Notes under the pieces: model-generated
The model's input: the letters and a program-made list of their open reading frames with translations, nothing else
Told to the model about the DNA's origin: nothing
Databases searched by the model: none
In this document: piece by piece, positions 1-8,229 of the stretch
How the letters are laid out: each line of letters opens with the position of its first letter
Numbering within the stretch: the stretch's first letter is position 1
DNA from: Ophiosphaerella korrae
Lineage: Eukaryota > Ascomycota > Dothideomycetes > Pleosporales > Phaeosphaeriaceae
Reading direction: 5' to 3'
Assembly (NCBI GenBank): GCA_028456385.1
Contig: JALNQF010000588.1
Span: 1-20,966 of the forward strand
DNA length: 20,966 nucleotides
Made by a program: the position numbers and the translations under genes

Positions 1-604
1 TTATATAACTAAGTTATAGTATAATAAGCTAAGTTATAGTAGTTATATACTATATTAGTACGTTTAGCTATTAGTTTGTAGAGATTTAGATCTTTAGCGC
101 TAGCTAGTAAAGGTTTTAGTATAGTCTGGGGCGCTTTATTACTTAGTTCTTATAAATTAAGTACTAGTAATTTACGTAAGTTTAGGGGTCTTTTCCTTTC
201 CTAGTACTACTACCTAGGTTTAATACTTAGTGTAAGTACGCCCTCGCCTAAGTATACGTAGTAGGTGTAAGCTAAAGCTTTATAACTTATAAAGTAGTTA
301 AACTACTCTTCTTTAGTATGTATTTTTTTCTAGAACGTTAGTACTAGTACTAGTAAAAAGGGAGCGCTAGAAACCTTAACTAGAACTACAATATAGTAAA
401 CTTAAGGGGCTACCTAGCGCGCTATAGCTAAGGTAGGATCTAATTCCTAGTAGTGTAGTTCTTTTTAGCTAGCTAGGCTTAATTAAGAGTTAGCTACAAT
501 TAGCTATCTTATAGTAACTCTAGCGTAGGTAAGAAGGCTACTAGCGTAGTTCTAGGTTATAGAGAGGCCTATAAAAGTAAAATATTTGTAGAGATCTACT
601 ATTA
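1..604. other. Unassigned RIP-mutated sequence at left edge
   Basis: This stretch is less AT-extreme than the retroelements (20 of 60 bases are G/C in 61-120, against 8 of 60 in 1501-1560), but CpA/TpG are similarly scarce, so it is probably an inactivated repeat of another kind. It shows no similarity I can see to elements A, B or C. A short direct repeat (AAGTTATAGT) occurs at 11-20 and 31-40. It abuts the MITE copy at 605. A candidate minus-strand frame inside it is listed separately. Confidence 0.4.
72..542 (-). pseudogene. Possible degenerate coding frame, unrecognised
   Basis: On the minus strand one frame can be read without a frame change from 542 down to 72 (157 codons). All interruptions are TAA or TAG, as expected if RIP changed CAA, CAG or TGG. 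Readable stretches include LGEGVLTLSIKPR and KAPQTILKPLLASAKDLN. I do not recognise a domain. RIP removes CpA from both strands and so produces TAA/TAG in every frame, so this may be chance. It may also be a fragment of a DNA transposon or another retroelement. No start or end is defined. Confidence 0.25.
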
Positions 605-695
605 TATAAAGTAGACTTTACGTAAGATAACTTAATAAAGTAGTTTTAATAATTAACTAAAAAGAGTAAATAGTAGATAAAGCTATCTAAGTAAG

Positions 696-717
696 TACTA
701 GGTATATATACCTAGTA
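696..717. repeat. 22-bp perfect palindrome in MITE copy 1
   Basis: A perfect palindrome with core GGTATATATACC and arms TACTA/TAGTA. It is present unchanged in the second MITE copy at 17839-17860, so it predates the duplication and survived RIP (it contains no CpA or TpG). It could fold into a cruciform or serve as a protein-binding site; neither is shown. Confidence 0.8.
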
Positions 718-758
718 GCCTACTAAGCGCTAACTAAAAGTAGAAAGGTAGTTAAATA

Positions 759-842
759 TTAGTAAGTTGTAAACTTACTAACATGTTAGTAAGTTTGTAA
801 TATTAGTAAGTTTGCTATATTAGTAAGTTATAAACTTACTAA
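759..842. repeat. Array of TTAGTAAGTT in both orientations (6 copies)
   Basis: The 10-mer TTAGTAAGTT or its complement AACTTACTAA occurs six times in about 84 bp, in the order + - + + + -, separated by short spacers such as TGTAATA. The matching array in the other MITE has seven copies. Subterminal repeats of this kind are typical transposase-binding sites in non-autonomous DNA transposons; that role is inferred. Confidence 0.8.
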
Positions 843-1169
843 TATTAGTGCGAAAATAAGAGATATAAGGGATAACTCCCTTATAATATTTTATAGTACT
901 ATCTTAAGTAGTACTATATAAAAGGTTAAGTATATCTTTATCTTGTTTAGTAGCTTTAGTTTAAATATAACTAGCGTAACTTCTTTCTTAATTTTATATA
1001 GTCCTATTTTAATATAATCTAGTTTTAAACTAGGTTGTTTACTCTTTACGTTTTTCCTAACTAACTATACTTTTTCTTCTTTTCTAAATTAGGGTCCCTA
1101 TTTATATTTCTTGTCGTAGTATTTTATTATTTAATTATATAGGAACTCTACGTCCTATCTTAGTTAATT

Positions 1170-1960
1170 ATATATATTTCTAAGTCTATTAATAAAGTTT
1201 TCTCTTCTTAGAGACTAAGATATCTCTACTCTTAGTATTCTATATACGCTAGATTTAAATCTATAGTTTATAAAGAAAGGTAATACTTTTATTACTATAT
1301 TCTTTACGCTATTATATACTAACTATACTATAGGTAGTAGTTGTACCTAGTTATTCTAGTTATAGTTAAGGTAGTATCTTAGATACTATTTTACTACCTT
1401 ATTTATTTATTCTAATTGTCTATCTATCTATAAGTAGTACGTACTTAATATTATATACTTAATTCTTAATTACGCTATTATAGTTCTCTATAGTTTTAAT
1501 ATAAATCTTATATCTCTATCTATAATAATTTTATCTAGTATTCTATATTAACTAATTATAGTTCCTAGAACCTAGTGTATAGTAACTTCTATCCTACTCT
1601 TCTCTTTATATAGTCTAAAGTATAAATACTTTATAAGTTTATCTACTATTATTAGGATTCTATTGTATTTAACTCCTAATATTAAGTCTTTAGACTTAGG
1701 TAGCTTCGTAATAAAGTCTATTATAATAACTCTCTATAGTTATTCTAGTACTTCTACTAGTTATAGTATTCTATATAGTATATATCTATTATATTTATTT
1801 CTCTAGTATTCTATATAGTCTTGTAGTACTTTTATTACTAGCTATCTTACTTTTAGAATATAGTAATCTTATAGTAACTTATTAAGAGTTTTATTAATTC
1901 TTTAATAACTATATACTAGTAATTTATAGAATTATTATATAAATTCTCTTTAAATCTTTC
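1170..1960 (-). pseudogene. Integrase remnant of element A
   Basis: Degenerate retroviral-type integrase core (the DDE nuclease that joins retrotransposon cDNA to host DNA). In the minus reading frame the three metal-binding acidic residues can still be seen: the first Asp at 1716-1718 (GAC, in a context like IDFITKLPK), the second Asp at 1518-1520 in D-R-D-I-R-F, and the Glu at 1410-1412, exactly 36 codons later (D35E spacing). The Glu is followed by a relic of the family motif ERxNQxVEQYLR, here E*INKVVK*YLR. Many in-frame TAA/TAG codons come from Gln and Trp codons. It is not functional. The amino-terminal zinc-binding part is too altered for me to place its ligands. Confidence 0.75.
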
Positions 1961-2176
1961 TTAGAATATATATTCTTCTATATACTTATACGAGTTCTTC
2001 TTAGATCTCTAGTTTCTCTATTTCTTTAGATACTTCTTACGTTACTTTCTAAATCTATTTGTCTAGCTTGCTACTTTTTCTTTTAAGTATTATAGCTATT
2101 TTAAGTATATTTAAGACCAAGTATCCTTCTTTATTCTTAACTAGAACTATACTAGTTACTTTTACTTCTTCTTATA

Positions 2177-2567
2177 AGTCTAGTCTTCTACTAAGAGTAT
2201 TTATAAATTAATTATCTTTCTCTTTTATATATATAATTTCTATATTAAATATTAATAAGAATTCCTACTATCTTATATAGTATTATAATAGTTCTTTATT
2301 TAGTATAAATCTTATAAAATTCTTATAATCTATATAGACCTTTATTTTATATTTTACTCCTTATAAGTATACTCTCTATTACTTAAATACTTTATAGATT
2401 ACTAGTATTTCTTTATTGTAGATTAGGTAGTTAAGCTCTACTATCTTTATTTTCTTAGAGAAGTATTTAACTAAGTGTTCTTTTTTAGTTTCTAGGTCTT
2501 CTTGTATTAGTGCTATTCTATAGACTAAGTTAGATATATCTATTTTTACTATTACTAGTAGGTTAGA
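2177..2567 (-). pseudogene. RNase H remnant of element A
   Basis: Degenerate RNase H domain of pol, which removes RNA from the RNA:DNA hybrid during reverse transcription. The first catalytic Asp lies at 2538-2540 in the context I-D-I-S-N-L-V-Y, matching DASNLVY in element B. The sequence around 2524-2533 (GACTAAGTTA) is the uninterrupted version of the site where the solo LTR entered element C. Stops are of the TAA/TAG type. Confidence 0.65.
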
Positions 2568-2725
2568 GTTATATATTCTAATAACTAGGTTCTCTATAAA
2601 CTTCCTCTTAATTTTATTAAATACTTTATTATATTCTTTAGTCTATTTAAATAGCGTATCTTTTTTTATAAGTCTTATTATTAGTTCTATATCTTTAGAC
2701 TATCTTACTATTAACTTTCTATAGA

Positions 2726-2730
2726 AGTTA
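2726..2730. repeat. Target site duplication of element B, left copy (AGTTA)
   Basis: AGTTA here and at 9754-9758 flanks element B exactly. Five base pairs is the usual duplication for Ty3/Gypsy integration. The uninterrupted site can be read in element B's own RT region (AAGTTAGCTAGTC near 5878-5890), which confirms that A was continuous before B inserted. Confidence 0.9.
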
Positions 2731-3156
2731 TATAATAAGCTACCTATTATTAACTATAGACGCCTATAAAGAGAGTTAGTAGATTAAGAGTTAATAGTAA
2801 AAGCTTAGAAGTAATCTATAATAACTATAAATAATAAAAGATATTTTGTAACTATCTTGTATTAGCGTTCTATAGTTAAGGAATTAAATTACTAATACTA
2901 TCCTAATAATACGTATCTTTCTAACTATATACTTATTATAATCTATAATCTATAGTTACTAAGACTAGTAGATTATAGATTATCTTAATCTATAATCTAT
3001 TAACGCTAAGAGTCTATAGATTATAGATTATACTAGGTGTCCTAGTTATATATAGTCTCTTAATTAAGATTATTACTCTACTCGTCTTATACTTTATTAG
3101 TACCTAAGTTAAGACTAATTAGTTCTATCTTAATTCTTTCTATTATACCTATAATA
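2731..3156 (-). repeat. 3' LTR of element B (426 bp)
   Basis: Aligns without gaps to 9328-9753. I count about 25 differences by hand, all transitions, as expected for RIP rather than ordinary decay. It starts TATAATAAGC and ends CCTATAATA. The part nearest 3156 (U3 in element orientation) contains alternating copies of a 15-mer, described separately. Transcription signals cannot be read after mutation. Confidence 0.92.
2938..3031. repeat. Alternating inverted 15-mer repeats in LTR of B
   Basis: The motif ATAATCTATAATCTA or its reverse complement occurs four times in 94 bp (about 2938, 2970, 2986 and 3018), alternating in orientation, with one mismatch in the third. The array is present in both LTRs of B, and a related one lies in the LTR at 20193-20639, but not in the LTR at 13210-13653. 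Position in U3 suggests promoter or enhancer repeats; hairpin formation is also possible. Confidence 0.8.
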
Positions 3157-3170
3157 CTATCTCTTCTTTT
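3157..3170 (-). other. Probable polypurine tract of element B
   Basis: Directly inside the 3' LTR, the minus strand reads AAAAGAAGAGATAG, all purine except one T. This is the expected position and composition of the polypurine tract that primes plus-strand cDNA synthesis in LTR retrotransposons. The equivalent place in element C (13654 onward) is less clear. Confidence 0.65.
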
Positions 3171-3439
3171 AAGTAGGTCCTAGTTTACCTATCTTAGAGC
3201 TAAAGTTATTAGTCTAGTTTCTTTATTAATATAGAGCTCTTTATCTTCTCTTATAACTATTTTATCTATATATTATTACTATCTCTTTACTAATTACGTA
3301 TTACGTAATAGTATTAAAATATTTTCTTATTCTTGTTATACCTCTCCTAAATTAAATCCTAAGTCTCTTCTTTATATTATTTCTATAAACAATAGTAGGG
3401 CTTATAAGGTATATATTCGTGTAAATATACGTAGCTCTT
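3171..3439. other. Non-coding 3' internal spacer of element B
   Basis: Between the polypurine tract and the antisense frame I see no domain. Homology with element C starts only near 3388 (matching 13688); 3171-3387 has no counterpart in C. The plus strand may hold the first part of the antisense frame, but no start codon can be fixed. Confidence 0.45.
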
Positions 3440-3859
3440 ATAACGTATCTAGTATCTCTTTCTCTAACTATACGTTTATTACACTTATTCTTACGTCTAG
3501 GCTTAACAATAATAGGGAAAGCTATTAACTAGACTTAAGAGAAATTACTATCTTAAATTATAGAAGCTAAAGCTAAGTATAAGTATATCTAGGAGCTTAT
3601 ATAGAGTAAGCTAGTAAAGAACTAAGCTTATCTCTCTTATTTTTATAAGATAAAGGCTTTAAATAATAAGAAATTAGCTAAGTAGTTAGTAGCTCTTAAA
3701 GCTAAGCTAGACTTAGATAAAGTGTTTAGTATTGCTATAGTAAGTCTTACGCTAAACGTCCTTATTATCTCTTTATCTATTATTAGTAATATTAGTTCTC
3801 TTAGTTTACTACTAGGCGTTCTAGAGGGTTTTAATTTTAGAACTCCTCTAGTTTCTTAA
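3440..3859 (+). pseudogene. Antisense accessory frame of element B, RIP-broken
   Basis: On the plus strand, opposite to gag-pol, a frame runs 140 codons to a TAA at 3857-3859. Its internal stops are TAG or TAA at places where Gln fits. The first third reads rich in Leu/Ile/Thr, as RIP would make of a Pro/Thr/Ser-rich region. The middle is Lys/Glu/Leu-rich and coiled-coil-like (EAKAKYKYI, KIKALNNKKLAK), and the end is conserved (LLLGVLEGFNFRTPLVS). Element C has the same frame, the same end and the same stop at 14200. From the shared EAK codon, C is 42 nt longer, exactly 14 codons. The 3' end overlaps the end of the pol chromodomain on the other strand. I have no firm family name. My general impression is that hypothetical proteins of this style occur in ascomycetes, but that is unverified. 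The start is unknown. Confidence 0.55.
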
Positions 3860-3965
3860 AGTAATTAAGATTATCCTCTAGTTCCTATATTTTCTCCTAT
3901 AGTTATCCTTTTTTATCTATACCTATCTATTCTACTAAGTAGTAATTTCTTCTATTATAGAACTA
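3845..3965 (-). pseudogene. Chromodomain at pol C-terminus of element B
   Basis: On the minus strand the frame reads LVE*IGID, then a variable stretch, then *ELEDNLNYFKKLEEF and a stop. This matches the chromodomain pattern (YLVEW-x-GY ... TWEPE-x-NL), with both conserved Trp codons now TAG. In chromoviruses this domain follows integrase and directs integration toward methylated-histone heterochromatin. Its presence classifies the element as a chromovirus. Pol ends at the TAA after EEF, a stop also present in element C, so that stop is probably genuine. The 3' end overlaps the antisense frame. Confidence 0.75.
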
Positions 3966-4329
3966 GTACTATAAGATTTCTTTAACTTCTTATTCTTCTT
4001 ATTCTCTATACGTGTCTACTTTATATACTAGTAGTTCTACGTTCTATAGTACTTATTCTAGTAGAGCTACGTAGAATATTAGGTGTATCTTTATCTTATT
4101 TAGTAGCTTTAGTTTAAATATAACTAGTATAACTTCTTTCTTAATTTTATATAGTCTTATCTTAATATAGTCTAATTTTAAGCTTAGTTACTTACTCTTA
4201 ATATTTTTTTATACTAACTATACTTTTTCTCTTTCTCTAAATTAAGGTCCCTTTTTATATTTCTTATTATAGTACTTAGCTATCTAATTATATAAGAATT
4301 CTATATCTTGTCTTAGTTAATTATATATA

Positions 4330-5110
4330 TCCTTAAGTCTATTAGCGAAGTTTTCTCTTCTTAGAAACTAAGATATCTAGTTTCTTAGTATCTAGTATAT
4401 ATTAGGCTCGAATCTATAGTTCGCAAAGAAAGGTAATACTCTTATTACTATATTCTTTACGCTGTTATATACTAATTATACTATAGGTAGTAGTTATACC
4501 TAATTGTTCTAGTTATAGTTATAGTAGTATCTTAAGTATTATTCTACTATCTAATTTATTTGTTCTAACTATCTATCTATTTATAGATAGTATACTATAG
4601 ATATTATATATTGTATTCCTAATTACGCTATTATTGTTCTCTATAGTTTTAATATAAATTGTATATCTCTATCTATAATAATTTTATCTAGTAGTCTATA
4701 TTAACTAATTATAGTTCCTAGAACCTAGTATATAGTAACTTCTATCCTACTTTTTTCTTTATATAGTCTAAAGTATAAGTACTTTATAAGTTTATCTACT
4801 ATTATTAAGATTCTATTATACTTAACTTCTAATATTAGGTCTTTAGACTTAGGTAGCTTTGTAATAAAGTCTATTGTAATAACTCTCTATAGTTATTCTA
4901 GTACTTCTACTAGTTATAGTATTCTATATAGTATATATTAGCTATATTTATTTCTCTAATATTCTATATAGTCTTGTAGTACTTCTATTACTAATTATCT
5001 TACTTTTAGAATATAGTAGTCTTGTAGTAGTCTATCTAATATTTTATTAATACCTTAGTAACTATATACTAGTAATTTATAAAATTGTTGTATAAATTCT
5101 CTCTAAATCT
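4330..5110 (-). pseudogene. Integrase remnant of element B
   Basis: DDE integrase with all three acidic residues still encoded. The first Asp is at 4869-4871 within RVITIDFITKLPKSKD, the second at 4671-4673 within D-R-D-I-Q-F, and the Glu at 4563-4565, 36 codons later. Upstream, LLQDYYILKVR and LVIEVLQDYIEY resemble the end of the zinc-binding N-terminal region. Compared with A and C, a 4-bp deletion directly after the Glu shifts the frame, so the following RTN*IVE*YLRYY motif lies in another frame. Further on, LLPIV*LVYNSVKNIV and LPFFANYRFEPN match the conserved segment after the catalytic core. RIP stops are frequent. Confidence 0.82.
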
Positions 5111-5329
5111 TTTTTAAGATATATATTCTTCTATAGGCCTATATAAATCCTTTTTAGATTTCTAGTTTCTTTATTTCTTTAGATACTTCTTACGTTATTT
5201 TCTAAATCTATTTATCTAGCTTACTACTCTTCTTCTTAAGTGTTATAGCTATCTTAAGTATATTTAGGACTAAGTATCCTTCTTTATTCTTAACTAGAAC
5301 TATACTAGTTATACTTACTTCTTCTTGTA

Positions 5330-5720
5330 AGTCTAGTCTTCTACTAAGAGTATCTATAAATTAATTGTCTTTCTCTTTTATATATATAATTTCTATATTA
5401 AATATTAATAAGAACTCCTACTATCTTGTATAGCGTTATAATAATTCTTTATTTATTATAAATCTTATAAGATTTTTATAGTCTATATAGACTTTTATCT
5501 AATACTTTACTCTTTATAAGTATACTCTCTATTATTTAAATACTTTATAGATTACTAGTATCTCTTTATTATAGATTAAGTAGTTAAGTTCTACTATTTT
5601 TATTTTTTTAGAGAAGTATTTAACTAAGTATTCTTTTTTAGTCTCTAGGTCTTCTTATATTAGTGCTATTCTATAGACTAAATTAGATGCGTCTATTTTT
5701 ACTATTACTAGTAGGTCTAG
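5330..5720 (-). pseudogene. RNase H remnant of element B
   Basis: The minus frame reads VKIDASNLVYRIALI*EDLETKKEYLVKYFS in segments (first catalytic Asp at 5691-5693), and later RW*EFLLIFNIEIIYIK and FIDTLSRR, corresponding to the usual RW..FL..F..E..Y motif and the terminal Asp of Gypsy RNase H. Former Gln codons are TAA/TAG. It is contiguous with RT and integrase in pol order. Confidence 0.75.
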
Positions 5721-5879
5721 GTTATATATTCTAATAACTAGGTTTTCTATAAACTTCTTCTTAATCTTTTTAAATACTTTATCGCATTCTTTTATCTATT
5801 TAAATAGCGTATCTTTTTTTATAAGTCTTATTATTAGTTCTATATCTTTAGACTATCTTACTATTAACTTCTTATAAAA

Positions 5880-6640
5880 GTTAGCTAGTCTATAAAATTA
5901 TTATACTTCTTTTAGGTTTCTTAGTATTAGCTACCTATTAATTAACTTAATCTTTTCTAGATTAATCTTAATCTTTCCTAGTTCTATAATAAACCCTAGG
6001 AAATCTATTTCTTTTATATAGAACTTGTATTTTCTTATTTTAAGAAATATTTTAGCTTCTACTAGCTTTTCTAGTACTTTATATACGTATTGTATATATT
6101 CTTCCTCTATTTTAGAGAATATAAGGATATTGTCTAAGTATATAAATATAAATATATCTAAGTACTCTCTTAGTACTATATTAATTCTTTCTTAGAATAC
6201 TACTAGTGCGTTTATTAAACTAAATAGTATAACTAAGTATTTATATAGTCTATACTATATTCTAAATACTATTTTCTATTTATCTTTTTCTTTAATTCTA
6301 ATTTAGTAATATACGTTCTAGATATCTAACTTTGTAAAGATTATTACTTTCTATAGCTTATCTTGTATTACGTCTATTTATAGTAATAGGTATTAATTCT
6401 TGTTTATAATTATATTAGTTTTTCTAAAATCTACGTAAAGTCTTTTATTATTTATCTCTTTCTTATCTATAAAGATAAGTCTATATACTACTAAAGACTT
6501 AGATTCTTTTATCTATCCTTTTTTTATTACGTTATAAATAAACGCTTATTTAATTTTTAACTCTTCTTCTATTTTCTAGTAGACTAGGCTCTATTTTATA
6601 TCTTTTCTTTCTTTAGTTTCTATTACTAAGTCCTATAGCT
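5880..6640 (-). pseudogene. Reverse transcriptase remnant of element B
   Basis: Recognisable RT blocks on the minus strand: LIFIDKKE followed by RLYVDFRKTN (around 6431-6440), then IIFTKLDI*NVY with the first catalytic Asp at 6324-6326, and the active-site box FIYLDNILIF at about 6117-6146. The box normally ends Y-x-D-D. Here the codons at 6129-6140 give Y-L-D-N, so the second metal-binding Asp is lost. Stop codons are of the RIP type. The region matching 5878-5883 is where B itself inserted into element A. Confidence 0.85.
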
Positions 6641-6979
6641 AGTATTCTAGAAGGTAGTCTTCTAGCTTTATAAGCTGTTTTTCCTATTTCTTGTATTCTT
6701 CTAGGAATTCTTTTTTATAGGTATTCTTGTAGGCTTTTAATATATTTATTTTATAATAATTAATCTTCTCTATTCTCTAATTAATATATAGGTTAGTTAT
6801 CTATAACTATAGTATACCTAGTATTATATCTTACTTGTTGTTAATTATTATTATATCTATAATTATATTTTTAATTATTATTCCTTCTACTTTAAGTATA
6901 GAGGGAACTATCTTAAACTTAATAGGTTCCTAGAATAGTTTTCCTTTAATTATACTTAGTTACTAGAGGTACTTCTTTA

Positions 6980-7090
6980 TTATATAACTTATTCCCTTTA
7001 TTTCTACAAACTTCTTTAATATAAAGTTTTTTATAGCCCTACTATTAATTATTAATTATACTTTCTTTCTTTAGTATATACTTATTTTTA
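6980..7090 (-). pseudogene. Aspartic protease remnant of element B
   Basis: At 7035-7046 the minus strand encodes N-S-R-A followed by IKNFILKKFVEIKGI. Gypsy retropepsins have D-S/T-G-A at this point, followed by a similar stretch, so GAT became AAT and GGG became AGG, both G-to-A changes. The catalytic Asp is lost. The protease would have processed Gag-Pol in virus-like particles. Confidence 0.7.
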
Positions 7091-8229
7091 TAATATATAG
7101 GCTACTTATACCTTCTAGCTTTTCTTACTTTAGTATTTTAGTAAATTGTCTATCTTTTTAAGGCTATAAGCTTATTTTAAGTTTATATTCTTTGTATTTT
7201 AAATACTTATTATATATGTATTTGTACTATAGTTCTCTTTAGATATATTTCTTAGATAATTTTAGTCTAGGTCTTACTACTAGGTACCCTTCTTCTAGGA
7301 TTATTTCCTATCCTTAGATATTTTCTACTAGAATTACTCTTATATAGTTATAGCCTCTTCTCTTTATAAGCTATATATTATTATTTACTTTAGGGTTTCT
7401 ATATATAATATAATTCTTATCTAGGTATAATATCTATAATACTTTAAAGTATACTAGATATTTTAGATCTATTATCTTGTTATCTCTTTCTTAGTACTTG
7501 TCTTTACTAGGTGTATTTATTATTAGGATATAGTATACTACTAGTATTCTTAGTATATAAGCTTTATTAATCTATTACGTCTTTCTTATAAAGTATTACT
7601 ACTCTCTCTATATAGGTATTCTCCCTACTATAACTATATATTACTTTATCTATTCTTAAAATAGTATAAACTTTATTTCTTTAGGATTACGTTCTTTCTA
7701 GTCTTTATACGCTTCCTCTATACTTATAACTAGTAAGTATTTCTAAATAAACTTCTATTCTTTATTTTATTCCTCTATATCTATAGTTATATAGCTATTA
7801 TAGCTATATATTATTAGCTAAGTATACTTTATACCTCTTATACTAACTTATTTCTTACTTCCTTATAGTCCTTTAGAAGTAGTTATAGTAGTCTCTTTAT
7901 CTAGTACTAGTCCTTTAGCCTAGATTAATAGTTCTAGAGGCTCTTCCTCTTCTAGATCTTCTACTAGTAAGTCTATTACTTAAGCTATCTCTTTTAGCTA
8001 AGCTTTTATTCTTTCTTTTATTATAGCTACTTTATATCTCTATTTTTATAGGAACTATACTACTCTCTACTTACTAGAAAGATATATATAGTAGTTATTA
8101 TTATAATAAAAGGTTTAATAGAGTATTATATATTATATTTCTTTACTCTTAGCTACCTTTTCCTAAGGTTTAGCTTATACTTGTAGTACTTCTTTCTTTT
8201 TCTTAGTTATTTTTAACTAAGTTTCGTTC
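7091..8229 (-). pseudogene. Gag-Pol linker of element B, no assigned domain
   Basis: This stretch lies between the zinc knuckles and the protease motif. Readable coding sense remains, for example RVILVENI*G*EIILEEG followed by RPRLKLSKKY around 7230-7350. It is collinear with A and C (in C split by the MITE at 17653), so it is part of the element. I recognise no further domain. Confidence 0.5.

Larger units (their letters stand above)
605..885 (-). mobile_element. MITE-like element, copy 1 (281 bp)
   Basis: This is the reverse complement of 17653-17951 over its whole length; the copies differ mainly by transitions and by one 17-18-bp repeat unit. The ends are short inverted repeats: TATAAAGTAG at the left, and CTCCCTTATA at the right, whose reverse complement is TATAAGGGAG. 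It has no coding capacity. It contains a 22-bp palindrome and six copies of a 10-mer in both orientations. RIP is only partial, with several CpA/TpG left. No convincing target duplication is visible: the left flank ends CTACTATTA and the right flank begins ATATTTTAT. Its right flank is element A, truncated at this point. The transposon superfamily is unassigned. Confidence 0.7.
886..2730 (-). mobile_element. Element A, 3' part (integrase to RNase H); chromovirus relic
   Basis: This is the distal half of a Ty3/Gypsy element on the minus strand, collinear with 4084-5882 of element B and with 14380 onward in element C. It holds integrase and RNase H remnants. It begins abruptly at 886, next to the MITE, at the point matching 14380 in C, so its chromodomain, antisense frame and 3' LTR are missing. 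It is cut on the right by the insertion of element B; the two halves rejoin at 9759. RIP is heavy: 0 CpA and 2 TpG in 1501-1740. Confidence 0.85.

Noticed and set aside
605..885. Target duplication around MITE copy 1
   Set aside because: CTACTATTA and ATATTTTAT share no convincing direct repeat; the apparent matches are only AT-rich coincidences.
2221..2240. TATA-box-like strings (TATATATA) as promoters
   Set aside because: Such strings occur throughout because RIP creates TpA everywhere; none has supporting position or context.
3563..3859. A minus-strand gene in place of the antisense plus frame
   Set aside because: The codon-aligned minus frame would be strongly hydrophobic (Leu/Phe/Ile), and pol on that strand already ends at the shared TAA after the chromodomain. 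RIP acts symmetrically, so this is judged less likely rather than impossible.
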